Assembly (NCBI RefSeq): GCF_001591545.1
Contig: NZ_BCVC01000011.1
Span: forward strand, 1 to 64,000
DNA from: Lederbergia lenta NBRC 16444
GTDB taxonomy: Bacteria > Bacillota > Bacilli > Bacillales > Bacillaceae_C
Reading direction: 5' to 3'
DNA length: 64,000 nt
Shown here: piece after piece, positions 35,276 to 44,114 of the stretch
Numbering within the stretch: position 1 is the stretch's first letter
Layout: every line of letters starts with the position of its first letter
The notes under the pieces: model-generated
What the model was told of the DNA's origin: nothing
The model's database searches: none
Seen by the model: only the letters and a program-made list of their open reading frames with translations
Program-made: the position numbers and the translations under genes

Positions 35276-35995
35276 ATGAACAAACAATTAAGAGAACATG
35301 TCCATCATATTTTTGCGCCATATCAAAATATAAAAACTGCCCAAGAGTTGGAAGAAGAGTTATTACTAAATCTAATGGAGAAATACGATGATCATAAACA
35401 AAAGGGATATAACGATCAAGAAGCTTACAGATTAACTATTGATTCAATCGGTGAAGTATCTGAACTCGTTGAGTCCATTAATCTTCAACATAGTGAGCTT
35501 GAACAGGCTGTCCGCATGGACTTTTCGAGACAACGACTATGGGATTCTGATTTCCGTTGTGTATCTGTTCACGATGGTAAATTTGATTCCAGTGATTTAA
35601 AGCATTCAGATTTTAGCCATTCGGATTTAACGAACAGTACATTTAAAAACAGTAATTTACAGGATTGCATATTTGAAGACGTCAATTTAACGGGTACTTT
35701 ATTTAAAGGAACTAATTTAAAAGGTGCCAATTTTAAAAAATGCAATTATACTAAAACTCAATTTAAAGGCTGCAATTTGGCAGGCCTACAGTTTGAAGGG
35801 GAGACATTTAACCAAACAATTTTTGAGGGCTCCACGTTAAAAAAAGTATCTTTTCGTAATGCCACACTTAAAAACGTTCAATTTCGTATGTCTGACTTAA
35901 AGAAAATGGACTTTGAAGGCGCGATAATGGATAAATTAACGTACAACTTTTTAAAGGGATCTAAAGTGGATCTTAGTAACGTAACAATACTTTAA
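35276..35995 (+). CDS. Permease-prefix / pentapeptide-repeat protein
   Basis: A 239-residue soluble protein. Residues about 1-75 form a helical permease-prefix-like domain (REHVHHIFAPYQNIKTAQEL, then a segment like HAAS/DUF1700 with DSIGEVSELVESI). Residues about 85-235 are pentapeptide repeats (A/S-D/N-L/F-x-x: SDLKHSDFSHSDLTNSTF and on), a right-handed beta-helix. This domain pair is known in Bacillaceae beside PadR genes. No membrane helix of its own. The partner could be the next, 32-residue peptide. Function unknown. Confidence 0.88.
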   Translation: MNKQLREHVHHIFAPYQNIKTAQELEEELLLNLMEKYDDHKQKGYNDQEAYRLTIDSIGEVSELVESINLQHSELEQAVRMDFSRQRLWDSDFRCVSVHDGKFDSSDLKHSDFSHSDLTNSTFKNSNLQDCIFEDVNLTGTLFKGTNLKGANFKKCNYTKTQFKGCNLAGLQFEGETFNQTIFEGSTLKKVSFRNATLKNVQFRMSDLKKMDFEGAIMDKLTYNFLKGSKVDLSNVTIL

Positions 35996-36009
35996 AGGAG
36001 GATCTTATC

Positions 36010-36108
36010 ATGACCTTACCAATTGCGATCGTAGTATCCACCGCCATTATTTGTGTGACTGCATTTTTAACAGCTGTGACTTTAAAAGGAATGAGTATGG
36101 GAGAGTGA
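36010..36108 (+). CDS. Small 32-residue membrane peptide
   Basis: Starts at ATG 36010 seven bases after a strong AAAGGAGG, 14 bases past the pentapeptide gene. Residues 4-24 are one hydrophobic helix (PIAIVVSTAIICVTAFLTAV), followed by the short tail TLKGMSMGE. Too short for routine gene calling, but the site, spacing and position before a strong terminator support it. It may anchor or sense for the PadR module. Confidence 0.65.
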   Translation: MTLPIAIVVSTAIICVTAFLTAVTLKGMSMGE

Positions 36109-36117
36109 TGCTAGATA

Positions 36118-36170
36118 GGGATTTTCCAAACAAAGAGCTAAGCACTTTGTTTGGAAAGTCCCTCTTTTGT
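36118..36170 (+). terminator. Terminator of the PadR/pentapeptide operon
   Basis: Long stem from GGGATTTTCCAAACAAAG to CTTTGTTTGGAAAGTCCC with a nine-base loop, then TCTTTTG. Confidence 0.88.
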
Positions 36171-36364
36171 TGCGCGCAATGAATCGCGACGACGAATAGG
36201 ACGCAGTAATGGCTAATAAAGTCGTTGTAACCTCGAATAGAGCATGGATTAACAATTGGTGGAAGACACGAAAATGATGAAGGAATACTAAAGCACGGAC
36301 AGTAAAGATAAAACTAGAAACCCTCACTTATAGAAGTGGAAGGCTTCTGTCGGGTACTGATAAA

Positions 36365-36982
36365 TTAAAACAGTTGATATAGCTTGACAGCAATGTATGC
36401 TGCGACACTCCATATAATGATAGCGGAAATTTTATTTAATAGCGCTAAAAATTTTCCGGATTTATCGATATTTCCTACTGTCCTACCCGCGATGGCAAGA
36501 CAGAAAAACCAAATCCAAGAAATAACAATACATGAAAGAGTAAACAAAGCCCTTTCTGCTCCCGTGTAGCTAAGTGAACTTGTACCAATCACGCCAATAG
36601 TATCAAGAATAGCATGAGGATTTAGTAAAGATACTGATGTGGCAAACATAATCTGTTTCCGAGGGGACAAGGCAGCTGTTTCCCGGCTTATATTTCCAGG
36701 ATTGCTTTTCCAAATAGTCCACCCCATATAAAGTAAGAATAATAAGCCAATAGAAAAGAGTAATGTTTGCAGTACTGGAATAGTAAATACAATGACTGAG
36801 ACGCCTAAAACTGCTAATAGAATCAGTAAGGTATCACAGAGTGAAGCAGTAATGATCATGGGAATTGCTCTTTTAAAATTTGGTTGTAGAGCTCCCTGGT
36901 TAAAAATAAATACATTTTGGGCACCGAGCGGAAGGATTAACCCGAATGCCAAGATAATCCCGTGAAAAAGTGCAGTTAACAT
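36365..36982 (-). CDS. LysE/ArgO family exporter
   Basis: A 205-residue six-helix amino-acid exporter. The opening LTALFHGIILAFGLILPLGAQNVFIFNQGAL carries the LysE signature G-x-x-P-x-G-x-Q-N, and the later helix has SLLNPHAILDTIGVIG (N-P-x-A). It probably exports basic or other amino acids as in ArgO/YggA. AGGAGA lies six bases before the ATG. Transcribed alone. Confidence 0.92.
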   Translation of the reverse strand: MLTALFHGIILAFGLILPLGAQNVFIFNQGALQPNFKRAIPMIITASLCDTLLILLAVLGVSVIVFTIPVLQTLLFSIGLLFLLYMGWTIWKSNPGNISRETAALSPRKQIMFATSVSLLNPHAILDTIGVIGTSSLSYTGAERALFTLSCIVISWIWFFCLAIAGRTVGNIDKSGKFLALLNKISAIIIWSVAAYIAVKLYQLF

Positions 36983-37079
36983 AACGATCTCCTATGCGAT
37001 TTAAATAATTACTAGTCACTTATTATAACATTAGGTACATTTATGGGCATAAGTAAAAGAGTAAAACACAATTTATAAA

Positions 37080-37116
37080 ACAGTACCTTGCAATGAACAA
37101 TACTGTATGGTATATT
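37080..37116 (+). promoter_or_regulatory. Promoter and dyad of the PadR/HAAS operon
   Basis: TTGCAA (37088-37093), 17 bases, TATATT (37111-37116). A dyad ACAGTA (37080-37085) / TACTGT (37101-37106) straddles the -35 and is a candidate PadR operator. Confidence 0.6.
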
Positions 37117-37195
37117 TTATTGGCAACGTACTTCTCATAAGCAGGTACTATTCAATGTTTAGTAGCGTACAATGAAAGCATGAGGTGTTTCAATA

Positions 37196-37519
37196 ATGAA
37201 TGTTCAATTTAAAAAAGGTGTGCTAGAACTATGTGTGCTTGTCCTATTAGATAAACAAGATCGTTATGGGTATGAACTAGTTCAAAAGATTTCTAAACAA
37301 ATTGCTATTTCAGAAGGCTCGGTTTACCCATTATTAAGACGTCTAACAAAAGAGGGATACTTTACAACTTATTTACAAGAATCATCTGAGGGGCCTTCAC
37401 GGAAGTATTATAAGCTAACGGATCAAGGAAGGGAATATCTCTCTGAACTTAAACAAGAGTGGCAGGAATTTTCCAAGGGAGTCAATCAATTAATCAAAGA
37501 AGGTGTGAGCAATGAATAA
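37196..37519 (+). CDS. PadR family regulator (short form)
   Basis: A 107-residue winged-helix protein: [28 protein letters not shown], then [45 protein letters not shown] is upstream. Its last eight bases overlap the HAAS-domain gene, so the products are coupled; probable autorepressor of a three-gene envelope module. Confidence 0.92.
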   Translation: MNVQFKKGVLELCVLVLLDKQDRYGYELVQKISKQIAISEGSVYPLLRRLTKEGYFTTYLQESSEGPSRKYYKLTDQGREYLSELKQEWQEFSKGVNQLIKEGVSNE

Positions 37520-38072
37520 ATATCAATTTGTAAAACAATTGGATTCATCTTTAAAAAAACTCCCTGCAGGTGAGCGGTTAGATATCGTCCAAGATTTCGA
37601 GGAGCATTTCGCAATTGGCATGGAAGAAGGAAAAAGTGAAGAGGAAATAGCTAATTCCCTCGGATCACCACGTCAGATAGCAAAAGAAATAGTAGCTTCA
37701 TATCACCTAGAAAAAGTAGAAACAACTGCTACAACAGGTAATATTTTTAGAGCGGTGTGGGCTGTTATTGGATTAGGATTTTTTAATTTGCTCATTGTAC
37801 TCGCACCATTTATGACATTAGCGGCATTCATTATTGCTGGCTGGACAGCAGGGATCGGATTTATTGTGTCACCATTATTAGTATTGATCGATGTAGTAAT
37901 CGCTCCTGAGATATTCGAATCTTTCAATTTATTCTTTTCGCTATTGCTTGCAGGACTCGGTTTATTTATAGCAATTGGGATGTACTTTGCAACACGTGCC
38001 TTAATTCAAGGTTTTGTGCGTTATTTAAAATTCAATGTGAAACTTGTCAAAGGTGGGATGAAACATGATTAA
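37512..38072 (+). CDS. DUF1700/HAAS-domain membrane protein
   Basis: A 186-residue protein with an N-terminal HAAS (DUF1700) domain ([55 protein letters not shown], residues about 5-62) and four C-terminal membrane helices (about 75-175). This domain is characteristically encoded next to PadR genes. It overlaps both neighbours by eight bases. Likely a membrane partner in envelope-stress signalling; exact role unknown. Confidence 0.9.
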   Translation: MNKYQFVKQLDSSLKKLPAGERLDIVQDFEEHFAIGMEEGKSEEEIANSLGSPRQIAKEIVASYHLEKVETTATTGNIFRAVWAVIGLGFFNLLIVLAPFMTLAAFIIAGWTAGIGFIVSPLLVLIDVVIAPEIFESFNLFFSLLLAGLGLFIAIGMYFATRALIQGFVRYLKFNVKLVKGGMKHD

Positions 38073-38916
38073 TGTGAAAAATATATCCATTATCGCTTTG
38101 CTTTTATTACTTATCGGTATTGTTGGCAGTATTATTACGTTTAAATCTTTGGGTAAGCCCGAGCCAGTCTCGGAAAAGAGAGGGATAGATGATGACCAGT
38201 TCACAAATATAAATATTGTTGCTGGTAACGCTAAGGTAGAGATTTTACCTACAAAAGATACAAAAGCAACAGCGGAACTGTCAGGAAAGGCGAAAAACTA
38301 TGTTTTTGAAGCTAATGTAGAGGGAAATACGCTTGCTGTTGTTTTAAAGGAAAAACACTGGAAACTTGTTAGTTTCGACTTTTTTTCAACTGCCTTAACT
38401 TTAAAAGTGTATGTTCCTGAAAAACAATATGATACGATTCAAATAGAAAGTAATAATGGTCGTTTTCATGCGGAAAATTTAGTAGCGAAAGAGATGAATG
38501 TTAAGACGGATAATGGTCGAATTGAGCTGGAAAATATTGAAAGCTCTACCGTTAAAGCGGAAGCAAATAATGGACGGATAGAATTAAAAAGTATAAAAGC
38601 ATTATCTGTTGCGGTTGAAGCAGATAATGGAAAAATCCTTCTAGAAGATGTAGATGGGAAGCTATCTGGAAAAACAAACAATGGCCGGATCTCACTAGTA
38701 ACGAATAACTTAGAGCGCCAAATTGATTTTGCGACTGATAATGGTTCTATTAAAATTCAAACAGAAAAAGAACCAAAAAATGTCACTTTTGATATAAAGG
38801 TGGATAACGGAAAAGTGGATATTCTTGGAAGTTCCGATGGAAGTAGTATTTTTGGTAATGGAGAACATTTGATTAAATTAAAATCAAATAATGGTGGTAT
38901 TAAGGTAACGAAATAA
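38065..38916 (+). CDS. DUF4097 beta-strand repeat protein (LiaG-like)
   Basis: A 283-residue protein with one N-terminal membrane helix (SIIALLLLLIGIVGSIITF) and an outer region of about ten short repeats with the pattern N-G-R/K-I/F (SNNGRFHAENL, TDNGRIELENI, ANNGRIELKSI, ADNGKILLEDV and on), the DUF4097 right-handed beta-helix. Related to LiaG of the lia envelope-stress system. Last gene of the PadR/HAAS operon. Confidence 0.88.
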   Translation: MINVKNISIIALLLLLIGIVGSIITFKSLGKPEPVSEKRGIDDDQFTNINIVAGNAKVEILPTKDTKATAELSGKAKNYVFEANVEGNTLAVVLKEKHWKLVSFDFFSTALTLKVYVPEKQYDTIQIESNNGRFHAENLVAKEMNVKTDNGRIELENIESSTVKAEANNGRIELKSIKALSVAVEADNGKILLEDVDGKLSGKTNNGRISLVTNNLERQIDFATDNGSIKIQTEKEPKNVTFDIKVDNGKVDILGSSDGSSIFGNGEHLIKLKSNNGGIKVTK

Positions 38917-38917
38917 A

Positions 38918-38970
38918 AGTCACGGATAAATGTGGGGAAATTTATTACATTTATCCGTGACTTTTTTATA
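38918..38970 (+). terminator. Terminator of the PadR/HAAS operon
   Basis: Stem from AAGTCACGGATAAATGT to ACATTTATCCGTGACTT with a 13-base loop, then TTTTT. Confidence 0.92.
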
Positions 38971-39037
38971 TGCGAGTCACTAAAAGGATATAAGTGAATA
39001 GTCTAAAATGATAAAAGAGCCTAATGGAGGTATGTCA

Positions 39038-39943
39038 ATGTATCCTTCGTATCCGTATTATGCAGTGAAGACACAATGTAAGGAACAACCTATATCATTC
39101 CCTTACCAACATCAGTCTCAACAACCAGGGATAGAGTCTTTGATGACCCCTAAGCCAATGATTGAAAATCCCGATTATAAGGGGAGTGATAAACTGAAAA
39201 ATAAAGTTGCTATTATCACAGGTGGAGATAGTGGTATTGGGGCAGCCGCTGCTATAGCCTTTGCTAAGGAGGGGGCAAACCTAGTTATTCCATACTTTTC
39301 AAACTATGAATATGATGATGCAATGAGAACGAAAAGAAGAATTGAGGAAATTGGGAAGAAGTGTTTGTTAATGACAGGAGATCTTAGAGATCCAGAGCAT
39401 TGTAAATCAGTCGTTCAACAAACGATTGAAAACTTTGGGCAACTAAATATCCTTGTTAATAATCATGGTGTTCAGTTTCCACAAAAGAGTCTTCTTGATA
39501 TTTCTGTTGAGCAGTGGGATGCTACATTTAAAACGAATATATATGCTTTTTTTTACATGACAAAAGCGGCATTGCCATATTTAATAAAAGGAGACGCAAT
39601 TATTAATACAGCTTCGGTTGTAGCGTATGAAGGTAATAAGCAATTAATTGATTATTCTGCTACAAAAGGCGCTATTGTGGGCTTTACCCGCGCATTATCA
39701 CAAAACCTTGCGGATCAAGATATTCGAGTAAATGCGGTAGCACCTGGTCCTATTTGGACACCCTTGATTCCATCAAGTTTTTCTGCCGAGGATGTGGAGA
39801 CCTTTGGTTTAGACGTACCAATGAAAAGAGCTGGCCAACCTTTTGAACTTGCTCCAGCCTATGTATACCTTTCATCGGATGATTCCAGATATGTTACCGG
39901 TCAAGTCATCCATGTAAATGGTGGCACAATGGTAAGTTCATGA
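39038..39943 (+). CDS. SDR family oxidoreductase, YhdF/YhxC-like
   Basis: Short-chain dehydrogenase of 301 residues with an N-terminal extension of about 50 residues typical of the Bacillus general-stress type. Cofactor motif TGGDSGIGAAAAIAFAKEGA (TGxxxGIG), NNHG, catalytic Ser in INTASVVAYEG, Tyr-x3-Lys in YSATKGAIVGF. ATG 39038 is chosen as GGAGGT sits six bases upstream; ATG codons at 39008 and 39032 lack proper spacing. Substrate unknown. Transcribed alone. Confidence 0.9.
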   Translation: MYPSYPYYAVKTQCKEQPISFPYQHQSQQPGIESLMTPKPMIENPDYKGSDKLKNKVAIITGGDSGIGAAAAIAFAKEGANLVIPYFSNYEYDDAMRTKRRIEEIGKKCLLMTGDLRDPEHCKSVVQQTIENFGQLNILVNNHGVQFPQKSLLDISVEQWDATFKTNIYAFFYMTKAALPYLIKGDAIINTASVVAYEGNKQLIDYSATKGAIVGFTRALSQNLADQDIRVNAVAPGPIWTPLIPSSFSAEDVETFGLDVPMKRAGQPFELAPAYVYLSSDDSRYVTGQVIHVNGGTMVSS

Positions 39944-40157
39944 ATCATATAGTTGAACGTGGATGAATTTTATCCACTATACATATTTGTATCAACATCA
40001 TGTCTTAATCGTTATGCTACTAATCAAACGTTTAATTAATGATGCGATAGCAAGGAATATTCTAAAAGTTCACCTTCCAAAGCCTCACTAAATCTCGCAA
40101 ATATCTCTCCAAAACATATGGTATTAAATAAAATAACGAAGTGCTGGAGATTACCTA

Positions 40158-41203
40158 TTGTTTTATCCGACAGACTGGCGAGTTTCTCAAGAATATACGC
40201 TAGTAAAAGAAGTAACTAAGACTGGAAAAGAGGTAAAGAAATACAAAATAATAGACGATGAGTTCACAAGAATGATCCCCAATCAGAAGCCGAATAATAT
40301 GAATCAATTATATCTTTCCTTTTTCGGTGATGCTGAGATTGATAATTATTACTTTACGTACGATATTCAAAACAATAGCTTTAAAAAAGTCGAACTTAAC
40401 TATTTTGATTATAAAGTTGGGATAGATCATCTTGCACATTATGGAAATGATATTATTTTCAGACTAATACATCACATAAAACAGGTGATCAAAACTACGA
40501 TGAAAAATCGGGAGGATTCAACGTCTCCGTTTCAAACGCAACAACACAGAAAAGTTTTGAAACAGAATATAACCGTTCACCTGCATTTACTCCAATTTTG
40601 CATTTTAGAGAAAAGATTATATATGGAACCAATGCAACATTAGGAGACAATGATAATTACGAGGAACATGGAATTGCAATTGCTGACATAGATAAAGGTT
40701 CGGTTAGATATGAAACCTTTGGCACAAAGAATGTTGAGCTTATTCCTGTTTTTTCAACAAATGAACATGCTTATATTATTGGTGACAATGGAAATATGTA
40801 TGTCTATGATCAAGATTTACAATATAAAACGTACAAGCCTTTTAAAAATTTACCTAAGCAGCAGTATTATGACATACAAGGAAATGGACAATTAGCTTTA
40901 GATGAACAGAGAATTTTATATTGCTTGAGAGGAATAGGTGAAGAAGATAAATATTCACTAGGTGTTTTAAATCTAAAAGATGAACCGGTTTTTGAGATAT
41001 TTAACGAAGACTTTGCCAACACGGAAAGTTGGTACGAACCTCTTTATCAGAATGTGGAAGAGAAAGAAATATATATCAAAGAAAGGAGTAATAACAAAAA
41101 GAATAATAATATTATTGTAATGGATAGCGAAAGCCTCAAAGTAAAAGCGGAATTTCCTGTTAGTTACAATCATTTGCTTGATTTAGTTGTGAAGATAAAG
41201 TGA
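40158..41203 (+). pseudogene. Frameshifted gene, unknown family
   Basis: Frame 1 runs from LFYPTDWRVSQEYTLVKE to HYGNDIIF near 40460; the natural continuation QTNTSHKTGDQNYDEKSGGF then runs on in another frame through FREKIIYGTNATLGDNDNYE to the stop at 41201-41203. One indel at the T-rich ATTATTTTC near 40455-40462 explains the shift. Upstream, in-frame TAA and lack of any site or signal peptide indicate that the 5' end is lost too. The content (YxVYDQDLQYKTYKPF, many Tyr/Asp) suggests a beta-propeller-like secreted protein. I do not recognise it. Confidence 0.65.
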
Positions 41204-41326
41204 TATAAAAAAACGACGCTAAGTTTTAATGGGAGTACAGATCTAAGTTTCATAATGGATGATCATTAGTGCTGTAATAAATTTCAACCGAGAGGAATTG
41301 ATTAGTTTTATAGCTTAAAATGGTGA

Positions 41327-41447
41327 CGGCCAGTAAAAGTGTTTCGACGGCTTGTAAGTCATTCGCCACGGCTCGTAATTTCGCTCAAACGACTTGTAAA
41401 CTCCACGTGTCGGCTTGTATATCGTAATTAACCGCCTGTAAACGCAA
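41327..41447. repeat. Six-unit 21-bp tandem repeat array
   Basis: A core CGGCTTGTAA recurs at exactly 21-base steps: 41327, 41348, 41369, 41390, 41411 and 41432, as CGGCCAGTAA, CGGCTTGTAA, CGGCTCGTAA, CGACTTGTAA, CGGCTTGTAT and CCGCCTGTAA. The other 11 bases of each unit vary. It lies between the frameshifted gene and brnQ and is richer in G+C than its surroundings. Not a coding region: the best frame contains a stop. Confidence 0.85.
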
Positions 41448-41526
41448 AAAGGCACTTTTTAATACTTAGAGCCATAACTTTTTGAAAAGATATCTGAAGG
41501 TGATGGAGAATTACATAGCCATTGTA

Positions 41527-41550
41527 CACCTTTCGAAAATATGAAAGGTG
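41527..41550 (+). other. Hairpin upstream of brnQ
   Basis: CACCTTTC/GAAAGGTG with an eight-base loop, followed by GTATTTATATT. Could be a weak terminator or a leader structure; the remaining sequence to 41730 is AT-rich and shows no gene. Confidence 0.35.
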
Positions 41551-41730
41551 GTATTTATATTGGATTTGCAGTTTATATCAGAATTTGTGGAAATAAGTCG
41601 AATTTTATTCTGCGATATATTGCATTTTACGGATAAGAAGAGTATGATAAAGTTCACTAATATATTGCATATAAGTATATTGAATTTTAAAAATCGATAT
41701 ATAGAAATTACATCGTAGGGAGCAAAATAT

Positions 41731-43086
41731 ATGGAGAAAAAACTATCATTTTCGGCTTATTCTGTCATAGGAGTTATGTTATTTGCTTTATTTTTTGGGG
41801 CAGGTAATCTAATTTTTCCAGCCACACTCGGTCAAAATGCCGGGACAAATATTTGGCCAGCAGTCATAGGATTTTTAATTACAGGAATTGGATTGCCTTT
41901 TCTTGGGATTTTAGCGATAGGCTTTTCAGGTAGCCGTAATCTGGAGGAGCTTGCAAGCCGGATTCATCCGGTGTATGCAGTTATTTTCACTGCTCTTTTA
42001 TATTTAACAATTGGTCCATTCTTTGCAACACCACGGACAGGTGCTGTTGCCTATGATATTGGTATTGCACCATTTGTAGGTGATGGCTATGTACAGATTG
42101 GATTATTTATTTTTACCTTGTTCTTTTTTGGAATTACAATGCTCCTTTCGTTAAATCCAGCGAAGCTTGTTGATCGAATAGGTAAGATTTTATCACCTGG
42201 TATTATTATACTCTTAATTGTTTTACTAGTCATGGTCATTGTAAAACCAATGGGCTCTATTCAGTCTCCACAAGGTGATTATATAGGTGGAGCATTTATG
42301 GAAGGATTCACAGAAGGGTATAATACAATGGACGCACTTGCTTCCCTTGTCTTTGGAATTATAGTGATAAATTCTATCCGTGCGATGGGGGTGAAGTCAA
42401 CCCGTGGTGTACTTTCGGCAACAGTGAAATCAGGGCTTGTTGCGACAGCGTTACTTGGCATTATTTATGTTGGCATTGCCTATTTGGGTGCAACAAGCAC
42501 GGAGAGGTTTGGTCTTTTCGAAACGGGCGGACCAGTTCTTGGTAGTGCAACATCCTATTATTTTGGAACTTTTGGAACGATCATGCTATCCATTATCATC
42601 CTACTTGCATGTTTAACGACAAGTATTGGGTTGATTACAGCTTGTGGTGAATACTTTCACACGTTGTTCCCGAAAGTGAGTTATAAAGCGTTCATTGTAT
42701 TCTTTTCGTTATTATCATTCACTGTTGCGAACTTTGGCTTATCAAACATTATAAATTACTCAATTCCTGTTTTAATGTTCCTATATCCACTTGCAATCGT
42801 CTTAATGCTTTTAACATTCTTGTCGCCGTTATTTAATCATGCACGTATTGTATATGTGGCAGCTACAATCGTAACGTTCATGATTAGTGTTATTGATGGA
42901 CTTAAGACATTTTGTGATTTATTTAAAATCCCATATTTCAATTGGATGGATCCAATTATTTCACTTTATAAACAGATATTACCTTTTTATAATGAAGGGC
43001 TAGGCTGGCTAGTCCCTGTCTTGATTGTTATCCTAGTTACAGGAATAATTGGACGCATTCAGAAAATATCTACTGCCCATGCATAA
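41731..43086 (+). CDS. brnQ: Branched-chain amino acid carrier BrnQ
   Basis: A 451-residue, twelve-helix LIVCS-family symporter that imports leucine, isoleucine and valine with sodium or protons. The start FSAYSVIGVMLFALFFGAGNLIFP is the family signature (FFGAGNLIFP), and helix 3 has TIGPFFATPRTGAVAYD. GGGAGC precedes the ATG. Transcribed alone with a strong terminator; I see no T-box or other leader sensor. Confidence 0.95.
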   Translation: MEKKLSFSAYSVIGVMLFALFFGAGNLIFPATLGQNAGTNIWPAVIGFLITGIGLPFLGILAIGFSGSRNLEELASRIHPVYAVIFTALLYLTIGPFFATPRTGAVAYDIGIAPFVGDGYVQIGLFIFTLFFFGITMLLSLNPAKLVDRIGKILSPGIIILLIVLLVMVIVKPMGSIQSPQGDYIGGAFMEGFTEGYNTMDALASLVFGIIVINSIRAMGVKSTRGVLSATVKSGLVATALLGIIYVGIAYLGATSTERFGLFETGGPVLGSATSYYFGTFGTIMLSIIILLACLTTSIGLITACGEYFHTLFPKVSYKAFIVFFSLLSFTVANFGLSNIINYSIPVLMFLYPLAIVLMLLTFLSPLFNHARIVYVAATIVTFMISVIDGLKTFCDLFKIPYFNWMDPIISLYKQILPFYNEGLGWLVPVLIVILVTGIIGRIQKISTAHA

Positions 43087-43089
43087 TGA

Positions 43090-43127
43090 AAACCGGTCTT
43101 CTCCAAAGGGAGGGACCGGTTTTTTTA
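43090..43127 (+). terminator. Terminator of brnQ
   Basis: AAACCGGTC/GACCGGTTT stem followed by TTTTT; may also serve the convergent gntR-type gene. Confidence 0.88.
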
Positions 43128-43213
43128 TGTAGGAAATAGAAGTACTTCATTAATAACTAATGGAGAAAATACTATTCTCTATTTAGTGACGATGCTTATA
43201 ACCACTTTTTTTA

Positions 43214-43876
43214 TTACTTATCCTTTAGAGAATGAAATTCATCAATGGCACGCAACCAATTTTCCCGCATCATTGACGAAGCTTTTATAGCATTTTTATT
43301 TATTAGAAACGTAATAATCTGGTCATGCTCATCTATTGAAGCTTCTGTTAAAACAACTGAGTTGTGGAAAAATAATCTTCTTACATGTGTCTGTAAAAAT
43401 GAAATTGGTGCTAATATATAAGGGTTATTAGCAGTCTCAACGATAAGTTGATGGAATTCTTCATCTATTTTTAGAGCAGAAAAATAGTTTTCTGAGCGAA
43501 CTGCTTTGGCAAATCTCTCATTAATACTCTCGAGTGATGCAATAATCTCGTTTGTAAGATAGGGAATAGCTAATTCTGCCGCTAGCGCCTGCAAAGCTGC
43601 TAGCGGAGGAAGTAGGTCTGTGATAGACTCCTTTTCTACTTCAGTTACTTGCGTTGCTTTACCGGGATACATTTTTACGAATCCTTGCATTTCAAGGAGT
43701 TGTAATGATTCACGAACTGGAGTTCTGCTGATGCCTAATGCTTTTGCAAGTTCAGTATCATTCAGTTTTTCCCCAGGATGTAATGTCCCATCTATAATCC
43801 ATTGTTGAATTTGATTTAACGCACTTTCTTTTGCGGATGTGCGGATCGGTTTCGAATGATTAGTAGGTACTGGCAA
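43214..43876 (-). CDS. GntR family regulator (FCD type)
   Basis: A 220-residue regulator with an N-terminal winged helix (ALNQIQQWIIDGTLHPGEKLNDTELAKALGISRTPVRESLQLLEMQGFV) and a C-terminal FCD ligand domain (ALQALAAELAIPYL ... DEEFHQLIVETANN, ... DEHDQIITFL) with metal/ligand His and Asp residues. TTG 43876 is chosen, GGGGTG being six bases upstream; an ATG at 43894 lacks a site. An AT-rich palindrome upstream may be its operator. Its regulon is unknown. Confidence 0.88.
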   Translation of the reverse strand: MPVPTNHSKPIRTSAKESALNQIQQWIIDGTLHPGEKLNDTELAKALGISRTPVRESLQLLEMQGFVKMYPGKATQVTEVEKESITDLLPPLAALQALAAELAIPYLTNEIIASLESINERFAKAVRSENYFSALKIDEEFHQLIVETANNPYILAPISFLQTHVRRLFFHNSVVLTEASIDEHDQIITFLINKNAIKASSMMRENWLRAIDEFHSLKDK

Positions 43877-43900
43877 TAGTTTCACCCCATGCAAATTTTT

Positions 43901-43930
43901 CTATATAGTATCTATATATAGAGTATACAG
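43901..43930. promoter_or_regulatory. Candidate GntR operator
   Basis: Perfect 12-bp palindrome TCTATATATAGA (43911-43922) inside the broader dyad GTATC...GAGTATAC, just upstream of the gntR-type gene. AT-rich palindromes arise by chance, so only a candidate. Confidence 0.35.
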
Positions 43931-44114
43931 GATAATCGATTACAATCAATATGCAATATATCAGTAGAAAGATTTAAATAACCAAATATACAATTGAACG
44001 AAAGAGTGAGAATATGTCCGTGTGACAAGTTGGAATTATCTGCAAGTTTATGTTGAATGCAAGTGCTGGTTTTATTAATATGAGAGTAGAACAGCTATTG
44101 AGGAGTGAATACAT

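Noticed and set aside
36082-36327. An 81-codon minus-strand frame before the LysE-type gene.
   Set aside because: It overlaps the terminator at 36118-36170 and the end of the 32-residue peptide gene and has no site.
41327-41447. CRISPR array.
   Set aside because: The repeated core is only 10 bases, the period 21 bases is too short for repeat plus spacer, and no cas gene is present.
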